Shown here in pieces: positions 62,623 through 64,000 of a stretch of 64,000 nucleotides of DNA. Location: assembly GCF_000820225.1 (NCBI RefSeq), contig NZ_CDDK01000013.1, forward strand, positions 62,001 to 126,000. The letters are read 5' to 3'. The notes beneath the pieces are model-generated. The model had not been told where the DNA came from, searched no databases, and was given only the letters and a program-made list of their open reading frames with translations. The number at the start of each line of letters is the position of its first letter. The stretch's first letter is position 1. Position numbers and translations under genes: made by a program. Origin of the DNA: Aeromonas veronii bv. veronii (lineage in GTDB: Bacteria > Pseudomonadota > Gammaproteobacteria > Enterobacterales > Aeromonadaceae).

Positions 62623-63813
62623 TTACAGCACCTTGGCGATCGCCTCGCACAGAGGATCGATATTGGCGCGGGTAATACCGGCTACGCTGATCCGGCCGGA
62701 GCCGACGATGTAGATGGCAAATTCGCTCTTGAGGCGCTCCACCTGATCCTTGGTGAGACCGGAGAAGGAGAACATGCCGTTCTGCTCGCGGATAAAGCTG
62801 AAATCCTGGCTCACGCCGAGGGCAGCCAGCTTCTCTACCAGCAGTTCGCGCATCTCGCGAATGCGCACCCGCATGGCAGCCACTTCTTCGACCCACTCGG
62901 CATAGAGAGCTGGATCGCTCACCACGGCGGTGACCACAGCAGCGCCGTGTGACGGCGGGTTGGAGTAGTTGGCACGGATCACTGTCTTGACCTGGGTGAA
63001 GGCCACGTCGGCGATCTCTTTGGTCGCGCTCACCAGCGTGAAGGCGCCGACCCGCTCATTGTAGAGGCCGAAGTTCTTGGAGAAAGAGCTCGCCACCAGC
63101 AGCTCGTCATGGCACTCGGCGAAAATCCGCAGACCTTCGGCATCCTCTTCGATACCACGGGCAAAACCCTGATAGGCGAAGTCAAACAGCGGCAACCAGC
63201 CGGCAGCAGCACTCTGCTTGGCCAGCGCGCGCCACTGATCGCTAGTGGGGTCGATACCGGTCGGGTTGTGGCAGCAACCGTGCAGCAGCACCAGCTCACC
63301 CGGCTGCACTTCGGCCAGCGAAGCCTGCATGGCGGCAAAGTCGAGTCCCTTGGTGGCGGCGTCGTAGTACTTGTACCACTTGACGGTCAGACCGGCGGCC
63401 TGGAACACGCTGACGTGGTTGGCCCAGGTGGGATCGGAGATCCAGATGGTCTTGGCCAGACCGTTGCGCACCACGAATTCGGCCGCGATACGCAGGGCAC
63501 CGGTACCGCCCGGCGCTTGGGCGGTCTTGGCGCGGCCGCTGGCAACCAGCGCAGAGTGCTGCCCGAACAGCAGTTGCTGCACGATACGGCCATATTCGAT
63601 ATTGCCTTCAATACCGAGGTAGTTCTTGGTCTTCTCGTCGGTCAGCAGCTTCTGCTCGGCTTTCTTGACGCAGTGAAGAATGGGGGTGGCACCGGACTCG
63701 TCCTTGTAGATCCCTACGCCCAGATTGATCTTGTGGCTGCGAGAGTCAGCGCGGAAGGCTTCGGTCAGGCCCAGGATCGGATCCGCTGGGGCGGCAACAA
63801 CCTTTTCAAACAT
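62623..63813 (-). CDS. aspC: Aspartate/aromatic aminotransferase
   Basis: 396 residues (E. coli AspC 396) from ATG 63813 ([20 protein letters not shown]); the longer frame to 63897 crosses a hairpin. PLP lysine in [15 protein letters not shown], Asp-Tyr in [11 protein letters not shown] and the substrate Arg in GRISVAGI. Transfers amino groups between aspartate/glutamate or aromatic residues. aspC is favoured over tyrB by overall resemblance, not by a diagnostic residue. Confidence 0.93.
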   Translation of the reverse strand: MFEKVVAAPADPILGLTEAFRADSRSHKINLGVGIYKDESGATPILHCVKKAEQKLLTDEKTKNYLGIEGNIEYGRIVQQLLFGQHSALVASGRAKTAQAPGGTGALRIAAEFVVRNGLAKTIWISDPTWANHVSVFQAAGLTVKWYKYYDAATKGLDFAAMQASLAEVQPGELVLLHGCCHNPTGIDPTSDQWRALAKQSAAAGWLPLFDFAYQGFARGIEEDAEGLRIFAECHDELLVASSFSKNFGLYNERVGAFTLVSATKEIADVAFTQVKTVIRANYSNPPSHGAAVVTAVVSDPALYAEWVEEVAAMRVRIREMRELLVEKLAALGVSQDFSFIREQNGMFSFSGLTKDQVERLKSEFAIYIVGSGRISVAGITRANIDPLCEAIAKVL

Positions 63814-63866
63814 TGTATTCCCTGTATTCCGTTGAGTTCGTTGGGTGGCAAAGCGGCTTGATAAAC

Positions 63867-63892
63867 AAAAGCGCTCATCTGGCGAGCGCTTC
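63867..63892 (-). terminator. Hairpin upstream of aspC
   Basis: Stem AGCGCTC / GAGCGCT; on the minus strand it is followed by TTTTGTTT. It may end a gene beyond the right edge of the window or act in the aspC leader. The last 100 bases of the window hold no gene I can support. Confidence 0.55.
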
Positions 63893-64000
63893 GTCAACTC
63901 TTTATATCACCGCGTTCAATGGGGGAAAACCGCTTTTTGGCTCGCTTTCAGGCCAATTTCAACCAACGGCATGCCACGCTGGCGCCAGCGCACACACCTC

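Overview
The window looks like a gammaproteobacterial chromosome, most probably Aeromonas. It carries the conserved block uvrY, uvrC, pgsA, tRNA-Gly, tRNA-Cys, tRNA-Leu(UAA), followed by kdsB, a Trm112-like gene, lpxK, msbA, comEC and aspC. The core DNA is GC-rich and the P2-family prophage resembles those known from Aeromonas. No rRNA or CRISPR array is visible.

Layout. (1) 1-4238, minus strand: a RapA/SNF2-type helicase followed at 2 bp by the first 458 codons of a very large DNA methyltransferase that runs off the left edge. This is probably part of a DISARM- or BREX-like defence locus. (2) 4543-10616, minus strand: a phage-satellite-like island with a P4-type integrase, AlpA, a small ORF, a primase-helicase, an iteron-rich possible origin and an Sf6-type small terminase. 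A dead IS21 istB relic lies inside it. (3) 10774-51321: a complete P2-family prophage inserted in the 3' end of tRNA-Leu and bounded by a 61-bp direct repeat. (4) 51265-51577: the tRNA-Leu, Cys and Gly operon. (5) 51759-64000: chromosomal housekeeping genes.

The prophage has integrase, a LexA-type cleavable repressor, Cro-like, Cox and CII regulators, an early Ogr/Delta-like zinc finger, a run of small early ORFs and the HUH replication protein gpA. A cos site with a 19-nt core lies downstream of Q. The late genes follow in the standard P2 order: Q P / O N M L X, lysis, R S / V W J (extra gene) I H G / FI FII E E' T U D. Three dyads of the form AGTGT-N13-ACACT sit upstream of the late operons and are the best candidates for the Ogr-type activator sites. 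E+E' keeps the P2 slippery heptamer.

AT-rich cargo sits in three intervals of the phage. Between int and cI there is a DUF4209/HEPN-like protein and a WYL-like/BRCT protein. Between A and cos there is an ApeA-like HEPN defence protein, an SOS-boxed umuDC pair whose umuD has a 1-nt frameshift, a glycine-zipper/zinc-ribbon protein and a DUF4062 protein. Between S and V there are two unrecognised membrane proteins. The satellite, the prophage and probably the helicase-methyltransferase locus are stacked on one tRNA-Leu gene, so the region is a composite defence and satellite hotspot.
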